A stretch of DNA of 64,000 bases from assembly GCA_002449265.1 (NCBI GenBank), contig DKCV01000022.1, positions 1-64,000 on the forward strand. The letters are read 5' to 3'. This document shows, piece after piece, positions 34,868-44,057 of the stretch. The stretch comes from Caryophanales bacterium UBA6865 (GTDB lineage: Bacteria; Bacillota_I; Bacilli_A; RFN20; CAG-826). The position numbers and the translations under genes were made by a program. Each line of letters opens with the position of its first letter. Positions within the stretch are counted from its first letter, which is position 1. Below the pieces are notes generated by a model that had not been told where the DNA came from, searched no databases, and worked only from the letters and a program-made list of their open reading frames with translations.

Positions 34868-35002
34868 ATGAAAAAAACCTATCAGCCTTCTAAAGTAAAG
34901 CACAGCAATAAAGCTGGCTTCCGCGCCAGAATGGCAACCCACAATGGCCGTCAGGTCCTTGCTCGTCGTAGAGCCAAAGGCCGCGCAAAAATTGCTGACT
35001 AA
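34868..35002 (+). CDS. rpmH: 50S ribosomal protein L34
   Basis: A 44-residue basic protein beginning MKKTYQPSKVKHSNKAGFR and ending RRRAKGRAKIAD, with the L34 core FRARMATHNGRQVLARRRAKGR. GGAGG is 7 bp before the ATG. It starts the conserved rpmH-rnpA-yidC-jag order on the right side of the origin. The gene is too short to show in a typical ORF cutoff but is unambiguous. Confidence 0.98.
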   Translation: MKKTYQPSKVKHSNKAGFRARMATHNGRQVLARRRAKGRAKIAD

Positions 35003-35039
35003 GACCTTTTGATAGGCCTTTTTCTGTTTTAAGGGGTTT

Positions 35040-35384
35040 ATGAAACGTATCAATCGAGTAAGAAAACACCAAGAATTCGATTCTATTATTCATGAATCCC
35101 GCTCCGTCAAAAGTAAGCATTTTGTTATTTATTATCACAAAAAAGATGAACTTTTGACTCGCGTCGGCATTAGCGTTAGCAAAAAGAACGGGAATGCCGT
35201 GACAAGAAATCGCATCAAACGACAAATTAGGGCGATGATTGGCTCTAATTTGCCCCTCAACCTCCCTTACGATATTGTGATTATCGTTCGGGTATCGTAC
35301 AAAACGGATGAGTTTGTTTCTAATACGAAAGAACTCATAGATACTCTTGGCAAAATCGGAGATACAGGCATTGAAACGAGATAA
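35040..35384 (+). CDS. rnpA: Ribonuclease P protein component
   Basis: A 114-residue basic protein that assists the RNase P RNA in trimming tRNA 5' leaders. The family motif RVGISVSKKNGNAVTRNRIKRQIR (about residues 41-64) is present, with the RNR signature. The N-terminus MKRINRVRKHQEFDSI is typical. It starts 37 bp after rpmH, preceded by AAGGGG, and its end overlaps yidC by 14 bp. Confidence 0.97.
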   Translation: MKRINRVRKHQEFDSIIHESRSVKSKHFVIYYHKKDELLTRVGISVSKKNGNAVTRNRIKRQIRAMIGSNLPLNLPYDIVIIVRVSYKTDEFVSNTKELIDTLGKIGDTGIETR

Positions 35385-36960
35385 TAAAATTAAATTAATC
35401 GGGGGACTTGGCCTTGTTGGTGCAGCGGTTTTATTGACTGGCTGCAATACTTTTTGTTCTACAACGGATAAAGCAAATATCGCTTATCCTTATGAGCAAG
35501 GTGTAACAGTTTATTGCAACAAAGACGCAATTCCTGAAGATTATAAAGGCGTCGCCAAACAAGTTTTTGATGATAACGACACCCTTTATGAATACGTTCC
35601 CGTTGATCAAGACGGGAATTTTGTCGCGAAGAAAAGCACATTCTTAGTGAAGAATGTTTTAGCTCAGGCAAAATCGAATAATTACGCGATTCCTTCGCAA
35701 GAATTCTTCATTGAGATGGATAAAAAAGTTCTCGAAAACGCGGTGAAATGCGCTATCGATAGCAAATATACCATCAATGAAAAAACCATTACGAGCCGTA
35801 GCCAATTGACTGCGGAAGACGTCAATCCTTTTACGATTAACGATAGCGATGGCGAAGAAAATTCAGAAGCGGAAACTAATCCCGGAATTCTTCGCGCGTT
35901 TGGCTATGAGAAATTCTTAGGCAAAAACGAACAAGGCGAAGAAACGTTCTGGTACAACTGGAATATGTGGACGAATGAACTTCGTGTTTCTTTAGGCAAT
36001 GAGAAATGCCCAACCGCTGAATTCACCCGTCTTTATCAATCTCAAATCGAGACAAAACTTAATTCCTATCGTAGCTGTGTTGCCACTCGTGATGGCGAAT
36101 ACGGGCATTATGGCAATCAAAGCAACTGGGAAGTTAAAATTGGAGCCAAGAGCTATGGCGATGCTTGGAGCAAAGGCTTCCTAGAAGGTCTTATCGTTTA
36201 TCCAGTCGCTTGGATGGTTGATACCTTTGCATTTGGTATGGATCCGGCTTTAACGGGCGTAGGCCAAATCTGGGCTATCGTTTTTGTTACATTGATTGTT
36301 CGCGCTGTTTTGATGTTGATTACTTTCAAGAGCACAATGGATCAACAAAAGATTCAAATGCTACAACCCGAACTTGCGAAGATTCAGGCAAAATATCCAA
36401 ATAGCAACACCAATACTTCTGAAAGAGCCAGAATGCAGCAAGAACAAATGGCTTTATATCGAAGAAACAAAGTTTCTCCATTCTCTTCCATTTTGTTCTT
36501 ATTCATTCAATTCCCTGTATTCATCGCGGTTTGGAACGCTTTACAAGGTAGTGCGGTTCTTTCTAGCGGATCGTTCTTAAATCTCCGTCTTTCTGACGGA
36601 ATCAAGGATGTTCTTTTCAACACAACAGGGACTTGGTATCTCAATACAACCGGTTGGTGGACGGCTTTGATTTTGTTCCTTATTATGGCCGCAACTCAGT
36701 TCTTTGCGATGATGCTCCCACAATGGATTAATAAGCGTAGACAAAAGAATATGCCAAAACTTTCTAAAAATCCTGCGCAAGACAAAGCTACTAGCCAAAT
36801 GAAATGGATTAGCTATGGTATGTTAATCTTCACCATCATCACAGGCTTTATTTTACCTGCCGCGATGGGTGTTTATTGGGCGATCGGTGCCGTTATTTCT
36901 ATGGGACAAACCGCTTTAACTCAATTACTCATAGCAAGAGCAAAAAAGAAGAAAAATTAG
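35371..36960 (+). CDS. yidC: Membrane protein insertase YidC/SpoIIIJ with large N-terminal extracytoplasmic domain
   Basis: A 529-residue YidC. The signal peptide is MKRDNKIKLIGGLGLVGAAV followed by the lipobox LLTGC (Cys25). Residues about 26-265 are soluble and outside, with five further Cys. The Oxa1 core begins near residue 270 with LIVYPVAWMVDTFAF, continues with VTLIVRAVLML (the Arg311 that faces the hydrophilic groove) and has SPFSSILFLFIQFPVFIAVWNAL and later helices. Firmicute SpoIIIJ is usually about 260-290 residues, so the outside domain is an addition. The TTG at 35371 has GGAG 9 bp upstream; a TTG at 35347 would add eight residues. Confidence 0.92.
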   Translation: MKRDNKIKLIGGLGLVGAAVLLTGCNTFCSTTDKANIAYPYEQGVTVYCNKDAIPEDYKGVAKQVFDDNDTLYEYVPVDQDGNFVAKKSTFLVKNVLAQAKSNNYAIPSQEFFIEMDKKVLENAVKCAIDSKYTINEKTITSRSQLTAEDVNPFTINDSDGEENSEAETNPGILRAFGYEKFLGKNEQGEETFWYNWNMWTNELRVSLGNEKCPTAEFTRLYQSQIETKLNSYRSCVATRDGEYGHYGNQSNWEVKIGAKSYGDAWSKGFLEGLIVYPVAWMVDTFAFGMDPALTGVGQIWAIVFVTLIVRAVLMLITFKSTMDQQKIQMLQPELAKIQAKYPNSNTNTSERARMQQEQMALYRRNKVSPFSSILFLFIQFPVFIAVWNALQGSAVLSSGSFLNLRLSDGIKDVLFNTTGTWYLNTTGWWTALILFLIMAATQFFAMMLPQWINKRRQKNMPKLSKNPAQDKATSQMKWISYGMLIFTIITGFILPAAMGVYWAIGAVISMGQTALTQLLIARAKKKKN

Positions 36961-36972
36961 AGGTAAGAATAC

Positions 36973-37572
36973 ATGAAGGAATTTTCAGGAAAAGCAATTG
37001 AAGAATGCTTACAAGCCGCTAGCCTTGAATTAGGCATTCCTGCAGAGCGACTTGTCTATAAGGTTACGGAAGAAAAGAAGGGGCTATTCTCCAAAAAAGC
37101 CACAATCGAAGTTTACACGATCGAAGATGCAGCGGAATTCGCGAAGCAATACCTTGTCGATGGGTTGACCGCGATGGGGATTGAAACTAGCGCCACTAGC
37201 ACAATCGAAGACGATATCATTCATGTAACTCTCGACAGTAAACGCAATCCAGTGTTGATTGGCAAAAACGGAAGAACCCTTCAAGCGCTTAACGAATTAG
37301 ACCGCTTGGCTGTATCGAATCACTTCCGTCATCGTTATAGAATCCTTCTCGATGTTGGAGGCTATAAGGAAGACAAATATTCTCGCCTTACCTATTTAGC
37401 AAAGCGTACTGCAAATCAAGTTCTTAAAAGCCATGTCGACGTTCAACTCGACCCAATGACTCCTGATGAAAGACGTGTTATCCATAACGCATTAAACGGC
37501 ATGGAGCACATCAAAACGGAGAGTAGTGGCGAAGGCGCAGATCGAGCGGTAGCAATTCGTTACGTAGAATAA
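36973..37572 (+). CDS. jag: Jag/KhpB RNA-binding protein (KH-R3H)
   Basis: A 199-residue protein with three parts: an N-terminal Jag domain (FSGKAIEECLQAASLELG, then GLFSKKATIEV), a KH domain with the GKNG loop in PVLIGKNGRTLQALNEL, and an R3H domain with the DERRVIHNAL motif near residue 160. Jag (KhpB) binds RNA with KhpA and influences cell division and elongation in pneumococcus. It follows yidC by 12 bp as in most Firmicutes. A terminator at 37580 ends the transcript. Confidence 0.95.
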   Translation: MKEFSGKAIEECLQAASLELGIPAERLVYKVTEEKKGLFSKKATIEVYTIEDAAEFAKQYLVDGLTAMGIETSATSTIEDDIIHVTLDSKRNPVLIGKNGRTLQALNELDRLAVSNHFRHRYRILLDVGGYKEDKYSRLTYLAKRTANQVLKSHVDVQLDPMTPDERRVIHNALNGMEHIKTESSGEGADRAVAIRYVE

Positions 37573-37579
37573 TGAAAAC

Positions 37580-37605
37580 GAGGTGCAAAAACGCACCTCT
37601 TTTTT
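37580..37605 (+). terminator. Intrinsic terminator after jag
   Basis: Seven-base stem GAGGTGC/GCACCTC with an AAAAAC loop, followed by six T, 8 bp after the jag stop. Confidence 0.92.
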
Positions 37606-38085
37606 AAAATCCTACATTTATAGGTGAAAACGTTTGTACGTTCATCGCATCATCTCTATCATGATGCCGCTAACCATTGAAAAACGAGCTGAACGCCAAA
37701 GATGAATTGCTAAAAGTGGCAGCGAACCTATTTTTTGTCGAATCGTAGATTCTAACCTCTCTAAAAAGCATGTTTGTACGACCAAATGTGAAGTGAATAT
37801 TTTCTTTTAAAAGAATTTGCCATAGAAGTAACGTCAAAAGAAGTTATTTTAGATGGTTTTTGCGACTAAAAATTTCGCCTGAAGAGATTAAGAATAATTC
37901 TTAGCGATTTACATTTTTAAAAAACATTCGATAAAAAATAAATAATTACATATTTTTAATTCACCTCAAGGGTGAAATGGCAATTCTTAGCGTCAATTTT
38001 TATATACCTTATCAATTTAGACGGATTATACTTATCTTGTGGAAAAACTGAAGACTTATAGTCTTCGTATAGGAGGAGTTACGAT
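37606..38085. other. Intergenic region before the DUF2188 membrane protein
   Basis: About 480 bp of AT-rich DNA with no recognisable gene. A GAAGACT/AGTCTTC stem with a 3-nt loop lies at 38049-38065, directly before the GGAGG ribosome site of the next gene, and could affect its translation. No convincing promoter pair was found, although TTATCAATTTAGACGGATTATA at 38007 onward is a weak candidate area. Confidence 0.4.
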
Positions 38086-39315
38086 ATGAAAAAAGGAAAG
38101 TACGTATTCTCATTGATTCTAAATATCTTAATCATTGCCACGATTGCTTTTGCTTCGCTGAATATGACGCTTAATTTTTTACCTTTTGAAGGTGTTAGCA
38201 AAGAATTCTTCGCTAATTTAAAATCTTTGGATTATCTATTCGAATTTGGCGTTATTGCAGGGTTATTTGCTGCAGTTGTTGCTTTAATTACTGTTATTTC
38301 TCATATCGTAAGTGCTGCAGTAGATAAACCAACCTCTAAGTTTGTTGGGGTTTTAAAGACGCTTTCTGCAGGGTTATCGCTATTTGCTGTCATCAATTAT
38401 TTTGTTCTTGATGGCTTTGTGTATGGAATTGAATCACTTGGTTTTTCCTCCACAAATCAGCTCTCTTTTATCAATATTCTTTTGGATTATCATGCTCCAT
38501 TATTCTTTAGTATTGTCGCTCCTGCGCTTGTTATTTTTGATTATTTGTTCTTTGAACTCGAACCGAAAATCAAATTCCGCAATTCTTTCTTTGCTTTAAT
38601 TCCCGCCGCTCTCTATTTTGGATTTATTGCATTGTTTGATTATCTTTTCGTTGCAAACGGAAAGGCTTCTTTCCCAGACGTTTTTGTTTTCAAGCCATTC
38701 TTATTTAGCACTTTTGTTTGGTACAAGACGCTCCTTATTATCGGAATTGGCGTATTAGGAATTCTCCTTCTTACGATGCTCCTCTTAGGCGTTAGAAATG
38801 CCGTTCGTAATGCGACTGTCGCTGAAACGATTGACTCAGTTATTGAAGAGGATGAATCCGATTCGCCTGAGGAAGAATTGAAAATCGAAACCAAAGAAGA
38901 AATCGAAGACGAAAAAGACGAAGCTCAAGAAGTTTCAAACGAATCTATAAAAGAAGAACCCGCCTCTTCTATTTCTACTCCGGTTGAGAATGTAACTACC
39001 GCTCCAGTAGTGGCACCAAAGAGCAACGTTAAGAAAGTCGTTATTCTTAAAACGAAAAAAGATTTTGCTCGTCAAGGTGACGAATCTAGGCAAGACGGAA
39101 ACGTTGACGGTGCCTCTTATCATTCCGTTCCTCGCGTTTATCACGTTAGCAAACAGCAAAATGGCAAATGGCAAGTCAAACTCGCGGCTGGAGAAAGAGC
39201 AATTAAACTCTTTGAGACACAAGATGAAGCTATTGCCTATGCAAAAAGCTTAGTGAGAACCAAAGGCGGAAGCATTCGGATTCATGGGGTTTCTGGAAAA
39301 CTAAGAAAGGAATAG
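38086..39315 (+). CDS. Six-helix membrane protein with acidic linker and C-terminal DUF2188 domain
   Basis: A 409-residue protein with about six transmembrane helices in the first 240 residues, then an acidic linker (about 245-300, many Glu/Asp), a Thr/Val/Pro-rich stretch and a C-terminal domain (about 345-409) reading YHVSKQQNGKWQVKLA, AIKLFETQDEAIAYAKSL and SIRIHGVSGKLRKE. That matches DUF2188, a small beta-beta-alpha-beta domain of unknown function. GGAGG lies 8 bp upstream of the ATG. It is followed directly by mnmE. Attachment of a DUF2188 to a membrane domain is common in the mollicute-like Bacillota, but its role is unknown. Confidence 0.75.
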   Translation: MKKGKYVFSLILNILIIATIAFASLNMTLNFLPFEGVSKEFFANLKSLDYLFEFGVIAGLFAAVVALITVISHIVSAAVDKPTSKFVGVLKTLSAGLSLFAVINYFVLDGFVYGIESLGFSSTNQLSFINILLDYHAPLFFSIVAPALVIFDYLFFELEPKIKFRNSFFALIPAALYFGFIALFDYLFVANGKASFPDVFVFKPFLFSTFVWYKTLLIIGIGVLGILLLTMLLLGVRNAVRNATVAETIDSVIEEDESDSPEEELKIETKEEIEDEKDEAQEVSNESIKEEPASSISTPVENVTTAPVVAPKSNVKKVVILKTKKDFARQGDESRQDGNVDGASYHSVPRVYHVSKQQNGKWQVKLAAGERAIKLFETQDEAIAYAKSLVRTKGGSIRIHGVSGKLRKE

Positions 39316-39324
39316 CCTTTGTTT

Positions 39325-40653
39325 ATGGGAAACGTGATTGTCGCGCTTGCCACCGCCCCTCTTAAATGCGCCTTACATTTAATTCGCGTAAGTGGTGACG
39401 AAGCTTTTAGTATCACAGACGAAATCTTTACCCACAAGATATCGGGCCTCGAAAAGAGGTCCGTTTTCCTTGGCAATATTCATGAAGGTGATGAGATTAT
39501 CGATTCTGTTGTCCTTATCGCTTATCCAGCCCCTCACACGATGACTGGGGAAAATGTGGTGGAGATTACTTGCCATGGCAGTGTCCTCATCGCCAATCAA
39601 ATCATTGGGTGCTACTTAAAACGTGGGGCGAATTACGCTACGCGTGGCGAGTTTTCGATGCGCGCTTTTTATAACGGCAAAATGGATCTTGTCGAAGCGG
39701 AATCCGTGAACGATCTTATTAACGCTACAACGAAAGAAGCAAAAAACCTTTCTTTGATGTCCTTATTAGGGAAGACAAGTTCTTTGATTACCCCTTTGAA
39801 GAAGTCTTTGGCGGACCTCCTTAGTTTGGTGGAAGTCAATATCGATTATCCAGAATACGAAGATATCGAACAGGCGAATGTCGATTCCATCGCAAAAGCC
39901 ATCAAGCCGATTCGTAAAGAAGTTCAAAAACTCATCGCAGGCGGAGAAGAAGGTATTATCATTCGGCAAGGCGTGAAAGTCGCCTTGGTTGGCGAACCGA
40001 ACGTTGGAAAATCAAGCTTACTAAACGCGCTTCTTCACGAAGATAAAGCGATTGTCAGCAATATTCCAGGCACGACGCGCGATGTCGTAGAAGGGGAGCT
40101 TAATCTTCAAGGGATTCCGCTTCATCTATTAGATACGGCTGGAATTCGCGAAGAAGGAGATGCTTTAGAAGCGCTTGGCATGGTTAAAAGTCAAAAAATG
40201 ATTCAAGAAGCGGACATGGTTATTCTTCTTCTTGATGCGACAAAAGGATTACAAGAAGTAGATAAAAAGATTCTTAGTTACGCCAAAGACAAGAAGACGA
40301 TTTTGGTTTATAACAAAAGCGATTTGGTTAAGGAAAGAAAAGAAGGCGCGATTTATATTTCCGCCCTTGAAGGAAAAATTCAGCCTTTGCTTGATAAAAT
40401 TTACGAAACGCTAGGCGTTTCTAGCGAAGCCTATACAAACCCATCTTTAAGTAACGTAAGAGAACTAGGTTTGCTTAGAAAAATTGATAAATGCCTTTCT
40501 GAAGCGGAAAACGACTGTGCGGCAAAGTTACCAATCGATTTGATTTCCGTGAATTTATCCGCTTCTTATAATGCGGCTAGAGAATTATTGGGAGAAGAAG
40601 CTACGACAGATCTCACCGATGAGATTTTCTCGCGTTTCTGCGTTGGAAAATGA
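39325..40653 (+). CDS. mnmE: tRNA modification GTPase MnmE
   Basis: A 442-444-residue GTPase that, with MnmG, installs the 5-carboxymethylaminomethyl group on U34 of certain tRNAs. The N-terminal tetrahydrofolate-binding domain carries VRVSG-like LIRVSGDEAF and MTGENVVEITCHGS. The G domain has G1 GEPNVGKSS, G3 DTAGI and G4 NKSD. The C-terminus is FCVGK, the equivalent of the conserved C-x-x-K. The start is ambiguous: a TTG at 39319 has GAAAGG at 8 bp, while ATG at 39325 fits the protein start. It overlaps tatD by 4 bp. No mnmG follows, unlike the usual Firmicute layout. Confidence 0.96.
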   Translation: MGNVIVALATAPLKCALHLIRVSGDEAFSITDEIFTHKISGLEKRSVFLGNIHEGDEIIDSVVLIAYPAPHTMTGENVVEITCHGSVLIANQIIGCYLKRGANYATRGEFSMRAFYNGKMDLVEAESVNDLINATTKEAKNLSLMSLLGKTSSLITPLKKSLADLLSLVEVNIDYPEYEDIEQANVDSIAKAIKPIRKEVQKLIAGGEEGIIIRQGVKVALVGEPNVGKSSLLNALLHEDKAIVSNIPGTTRDVVEGELNLQGIPLHLLDTAGIREEGDALEALGMVKSQKMIQEADMVILLLDATKGLQEVDKKILSYAKDKKTILVYNKSDLVKERKEGAIYISALEGKIQPLLDKIYETLGVSSEAYTNPSLSNVRELGLLRKIDKCLSEAENDCAAKLPIDLISVNLSASYNAARELLGEEATTDLTDEIFSRFCVGK

Positions 40654-41432
40654 CCTATATCGATACGCATTGTCACATTAATGATGATTCTCTTTTTCCT
40701 AATAGAAAAGAAATCATTGATGAAGCTATAAAAGAAGGCGTGAATCTTTTTATTGTCCCTGGATGGAATTTAGAAAGTAGTCGTAAAGCCGTTATGGTCG
40801 CGCATGAATTTCCTAACGTTTATGCCGCTATCGGGATTCATCCTGAAAATATCGAAGAAGAAAAAGAAGACTCTTTACGGCAAATAAAGGAACTCGCCAA
40901 AGACAAAAAGGTTGTTGCGATTGGCGAAATCGGACTTGATTATCATTGGAACAAAGAAAAAGAGAATCACGAATTGCAAAAGGAATGGTTTATTAAGCAA
41001 ATTGCTTTGGCGAATGAACTTTCCCTACCAATCAGCATTCATTCTCGTGATGCAAGCGAAGACACTTTGCTTTTATTAAAAGAGCACCCAATCATCCATC
41101 ATGGGGTTTTACACTGCTATAGTGGCTCTAGCGAACTTCTTCGTGAATTCGCTAAATTAGGCCTTTATTTTGGATTTGATGGGCCAATAACCTATAAAAA
41201 CGCCGTAACGCCGAAAGAAAATGTAGCCATTTGCCCGCTTGAACGATTATTAAGCGAAACCGATTCACCATATCTAGCTCCCGCTCCGTACCGTGGGAAA
41301 GAAAATCACCCTGCATACGTAAAAGAAATCGTGAATCAAATCGCTTTTTTGAAACAATTAAGCGTAGAAAAAGTAACGGAAGTGATTCGTAATAATGTCG
41401 CCTCTTTGTTTCACGTGGAGCCAAAGCAATGA
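40650..41432 (+). CDS. tatD: TatD-family metal-dependent DNase
   Basis: A 260-residue TIM-barrel hydrolase. Metal ligands are in the N-terminal THCHIND, IGEIGLDYHW, SIHSRDAS and HCYSGS, with a late SETDSPYLAP. TatD proteins are 3'-5' exonucleases acting on DNA. It starts in the mnmE stop (ATGA) and its own stop (TGA) overlaps rnmV by 4 bp. The tatD-rnmV-ksgA order matches other Firmicutes, where it lies further from the origin. Confidence 0.95.
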   Translation: MTYIDTHCHINDDSLFPNRKEIIDEAIKEGVNLFIVPGWNLESSRKAVMVAHEFPNVYAAIGIHPENIEEEKEDSLRQIKELAKDKKVVAIGEIGLDYHWNKEKENHELQKEWFIKQIALANELSLPISIHSRDASEDTLLLLKEHPIIHHGVLHCYSGSSELLREFAKLGLYFGFDGPITYKNAVTPKENVAICPLERLLSETDSPYLAPAPYRGKENHPAYVKEIVNQIAFLKQLSVEKVTEVIRNNVASLFHVEPKQ

Positions 41433-41962
41433 ATAGATACCCTGCATTAATCGTTGTAGAAGGAAAGACCGACAAAGATTTAATCGAGTCTTTTCTTGAT
41501 GCTGATATCATCATTACAAACGGCTCTGAAGTTTCACGTGAAACAATAAATTTCATCAAAGAATCGAAGAAAATTCGAGATGTCGTCGTGCTCACTGACC
41601 CAGATTCCCCAGGAAAGAGAATTCGCGATATCTTAGACGAAAACATTCCTGGGTTGCTTCATGCGTATATTCCAAAAGAAAAAGCAATCAAGCATCATAA
41701 AGTCGGAGTTGCTGAGTCTAGTAAAGATGTCATTCTTGAAGCGCTTAGTCATCTAGTTCCTTCTCATTATGAAGGGAAGGCGTCATTAACCTATCAAGAC
41801 TTATTTGACTTGCATCTAGTATCGACGGATGACGCGACAAAAAATCGTGAAAAAATAAGCGCGAAATTTCACCTCGGGTTTACGAATGGAAAATCACTTT
41901 TAAAACGGGCTAATGCCTTAGGACTCACGAAAAAAGATTTGGAGGAAGCGCTACATGGATGA
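41429..41962 (+). CDS. rnmV: Ribonuclease M5 (5S rRNA maturation)
   Basis: A 177-residue Toprim nuclease. The catalytic Toprim motifs are VVEGKTDKDLIESF (catalytic Glu) and VVLTDPDSPGKRIRDIL (DxD). RNase M5 makes the final cuts of 5S rRNA with help of L18. It overlaps tatD by 4 bp and rsmA by 8 bp, so the three are translationally coupled. Confidence 0.95.
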   Translation: MNRYPALIVVEGKTDKDLIESFLDADIIITNGSEVSRETINFIKESKKIRDVVVLTDPDSPGKRIRDILDENIPGLLHAYIPKEKAIKHHKVGVAESSKDVILEALSHLVPSHYEGKASLTYQDLFDLHLVSTDDATKNREKISAKFHLGFTNGKSLLKRANALGLTKKDLEEALHG

Positions 41963-42758
41963 GAACCGCTATTTTGAAATCATCGCCGAATACAAACTCC
42001 TCGCTAAACACGAAGTTGGCCAAAACTTTCTTGTGGATAAAAACGTTTCGAAACGAATCGTTAGTTTATTAAAGATGAATCGCGATGATCGTGTATTAGA
42101 GATCGGAAGTGGTGCCGGTTCCCTTTCCTTCTATTTAGCCGCGTATAACGTTCCTACGACATTAATCGATATCGATGAAGGGCTTGTTACGAAACTAAAA
42201 AACGATTTCGAAGATTTTCCTAATGTGTCCGTTTATCAAGCGAACGCCCTCAAATACGACATGACCCCGTTTACAAAAATCATTGGAAATCTCCCTTATT
42301 ACATCACTTCTTCACTTTTAGAAAAGATTCTTCTAAATGCTTCAAATTGCAAATTCTCCGCAATAATGGTTCAAAAAGAAGTATTTTCGCGCTTATCTGC
42401 TTTACCAAAGCAAGAAGGATATGGACCATTATCTTTATTAATCGCGTATCGAAGCAACATCAAAAAGGAATTTGTTGTCCCTAGAACTTCTTTTACTCCC
42501 TCTCCGCATGTTGATTCTTTGGTTTTCTCTTTGTCGTTCAAAGAAGATGCCTCGATTGATTTAGCAAAGGATTTATATTCCTTTACCTCCGCGCTTTTCT
42601 TACATCGCCGCAAAACGATATTGAATAATCTTTCTTCTTTTTTAAAAGACGAAGAAAAAGCGAAGGACGCCTTAAGAGAGAGTGGAATCTTACCCAACAA
42701 ACGTCCTGAAGAAATTGACTTAAATAGTTACTTAAAATTATTGTCGATATTGCACTAA
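41955..42758 (+). CDS. rsmA: 16S rRNA dimethyltransferase RsmA/KsgA
   Basis: A 267-residue SAM-dependent methyltransferase that dimethylates two adjacent adenines near the 3' end of 16S rRNA. Key motifs are KHEVGQNFLVDKNV, the SAM-binding VLEIGSGAGSLSFYL and the catalytic NLPYYITSSLL. The C-terminal helical domain contains SPHVDSLVFSL. The start at 41955 overlaps the rnmV stop. Confidence 0.96.
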   Translation: MDENRYFEIIAEYKLLAKHEVGQNFLVDKNVSKRIVSLLKMNRDDRVLEIGSGAGSLSFYLAAYNVPTTLIDIDEGLVTKLKNDFEDFPNVSVYQANALKYDMTPFTKIIGNLPYYITSSLLEKILLNASNCKFSAIMVQKEVFSRLSALPKQEGYGPLSLLIAYRSNIKKEFVVPRTSFTPSPHVDSLVFSLSFKEDASIDLAKDLYSFTSALFLHRRKTILNNLSSFLKDEEKAKDALRESGILPNKRPEEIDLNSYLKLLSILH

Positions 42759-42789
42759 CGAAAATTACTAGTATTATCAATCTCGCACT

Positions 42790-43674
42790 ATGCTATTTGC
42801 TCCAAGTTCATTGGTCATTCGTTCCTACGCCAAGATTAATGTCTCGCTTCATATTTTAGGGAAGCAAGAGGATGGCTATCATCAATTAGAAATGGTGTTT
42901 TTGCCGCTTGAATTACATGATGTAATTGAATTATGCAAAACACCCAATTCCCCCGATTCTTTTATCACTTGCGACGATATTGGCTTACGTAACAATCGCC
43001 ATAATCTTTGCATGAAGGCTCTCAATGCGATGCGTGATGAATTTCATTTTAAAGATCAATTTAACATCGCGATCCACAAAGAAATTCCTTATGCAGCAGG
43101 TTTAGGTGGAGGAAGTAGCAACGCGGCTGCGATTATTCAAGGCGTCAATCGGATTTTGCGCTTGAACGCATCTAGTGAAACGCTTCAAAAAATTGCCTTA
43201 TCCATCGGCGCGGATGTTCCGTTCTTTTTCTATAATGAACCCGCGATTGTTTCTGGAATCGGTGAGAAAATCAGCCCATTCCCATTAAAAGAACAATATG
43301 TTTGCTTATTAGTTAAACCTAAACTTGGTCTAAGCACCAAAGCGGTTTATGGTGAAGCCGATTCTTTTGAATTCAAGCATGAACTTGATGAAACAAACAA
43401 CGTAAAGAAAGCGTTAGAAAATGGCGATTTTGACCTTTTATCCAAGTCAATGCAAAACGATTTGTATGAACCTGCGAAGAAACTCCTTCCTGAAGTGGAA
43501 CATATCGTAAATGAATTAAAATCATTTGGGTTATCCGCTTCGATGATGACAGGATCTGGAAGCGCTTGTTTTGCGCTAAGCAAAAACATGAAAGCGATTA
43601 AAGACGCTTCTCACAAACTAGAAAACGAAGGCTATACGACAATTATCACCCACACCCTAAAGAAAACGAAATAG
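42790..43674 (+). CDS. ispE: 4-diphosphocytidyl-2-C-methyl-D-erythritol kinase
   Basis: A 294-residue GHMP kinase that phosphorylates CDP-methylerythritol in the non-mevalonate isoprenoid pathway, which supplies undecaprenyl phosphate. It has the N-terminal RSYAKINVSLHILGKQEDGYH, the ATP loop IPYAAGLGGGSSNAAA, and the C-terminal SASMMTGSGSACFAL. Presence of ispE implies use of the MEP pathway. A TATTAT hexamer stands 12 bp before the ATG, and there is no ribosome site. It follows rsmA by 31 bp. Confidence 0.94.
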   Translation: MLFAPSSLVIRSYAKINVSLHILGKQEDGYHQLEMVFLPLELHDVIELCKTPNSPDSFITCDDIGLRNNRHNLCMKALNAMRDEFHFKDQFNIAIHKEIPYAAGLGGGSSNAAAIIQGVNRILRLNASSETLQKIALSIGADVPFFFYNEPAIVSGIGEKISPFPLKEQYVCLLVKPKLGLSTKAVYGEADSFEFKHELDETNNVKKALENGDFDLLSKSMQNDLYEPAKKLLPEVEHIVNELKSFGLSASMMTGSGSACFALSKNMKAIKDASHKLENEGYTTIITHTLKKTK

Positions 43675-43734
43675 AAACCGTTTTAAAAATTAGAAAAATT
43701 TCCTAAATAGAAGAAAACGTTCCATAATATCGTT

Positions 43735-44019
43735 ATGGATTTTACGACGCTTTACGAACATGATGTTTATATTGATAACAATCGTGTTGGCTATATCGGA
43801 AGAAGTCATGGGAAAGGCGCCCCTATCTTTTTTGGCGGGAGTAAGCTAGGCACCTTATTAGAAGATGGCGTGATTGAAATCCGCGGAGTCCGCGCCGGAC
43901 ATATTGAGGACAATTTAAATATTTTTATCCACAATCGACTCGTGGGAGCCGTTGACGAAAAGAAAGACATTCATTTCAAGTTGAATGCTTTAGCAAAAGC
44001 GATGGAAGAAGAGGATTGA
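43735..44019 (+). CDS. Small hypothetical beta-rich protein
   Basis: A 94-residue protein of unknown family. Beginning MDFTTLYEHDVYIDNNRVGY, it shows several short beta segments with turns (GYIGRSHGKGAP, GSKLGTLLEDG, VIEIRGVRAGHI, FIHNRLVGAVDE) and a short acidic C-terminal helix. No transmembrane segment or signal peptide is seen. It sits 60 bp after ispE, with a CATAAT box 6 bp before the ATG but no ribosome site, so it may be on its own leaderless transcript. A terminator at 44058 ends it. Confidence 0.5.
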   Translation: MDFTTLYEHDVYIDNNRVGYIGRSHGKGAPIFFGGSKLGTLLEDGVIEIRGVRAGHIEDNLNIFIHNRLVGAVDEKKDIHFKLNALAKAMEEED

Positions 44020-44057
44020 ATTCCTCTTTTTTCGTAAGTGGGATTCCAAATAGAAAA

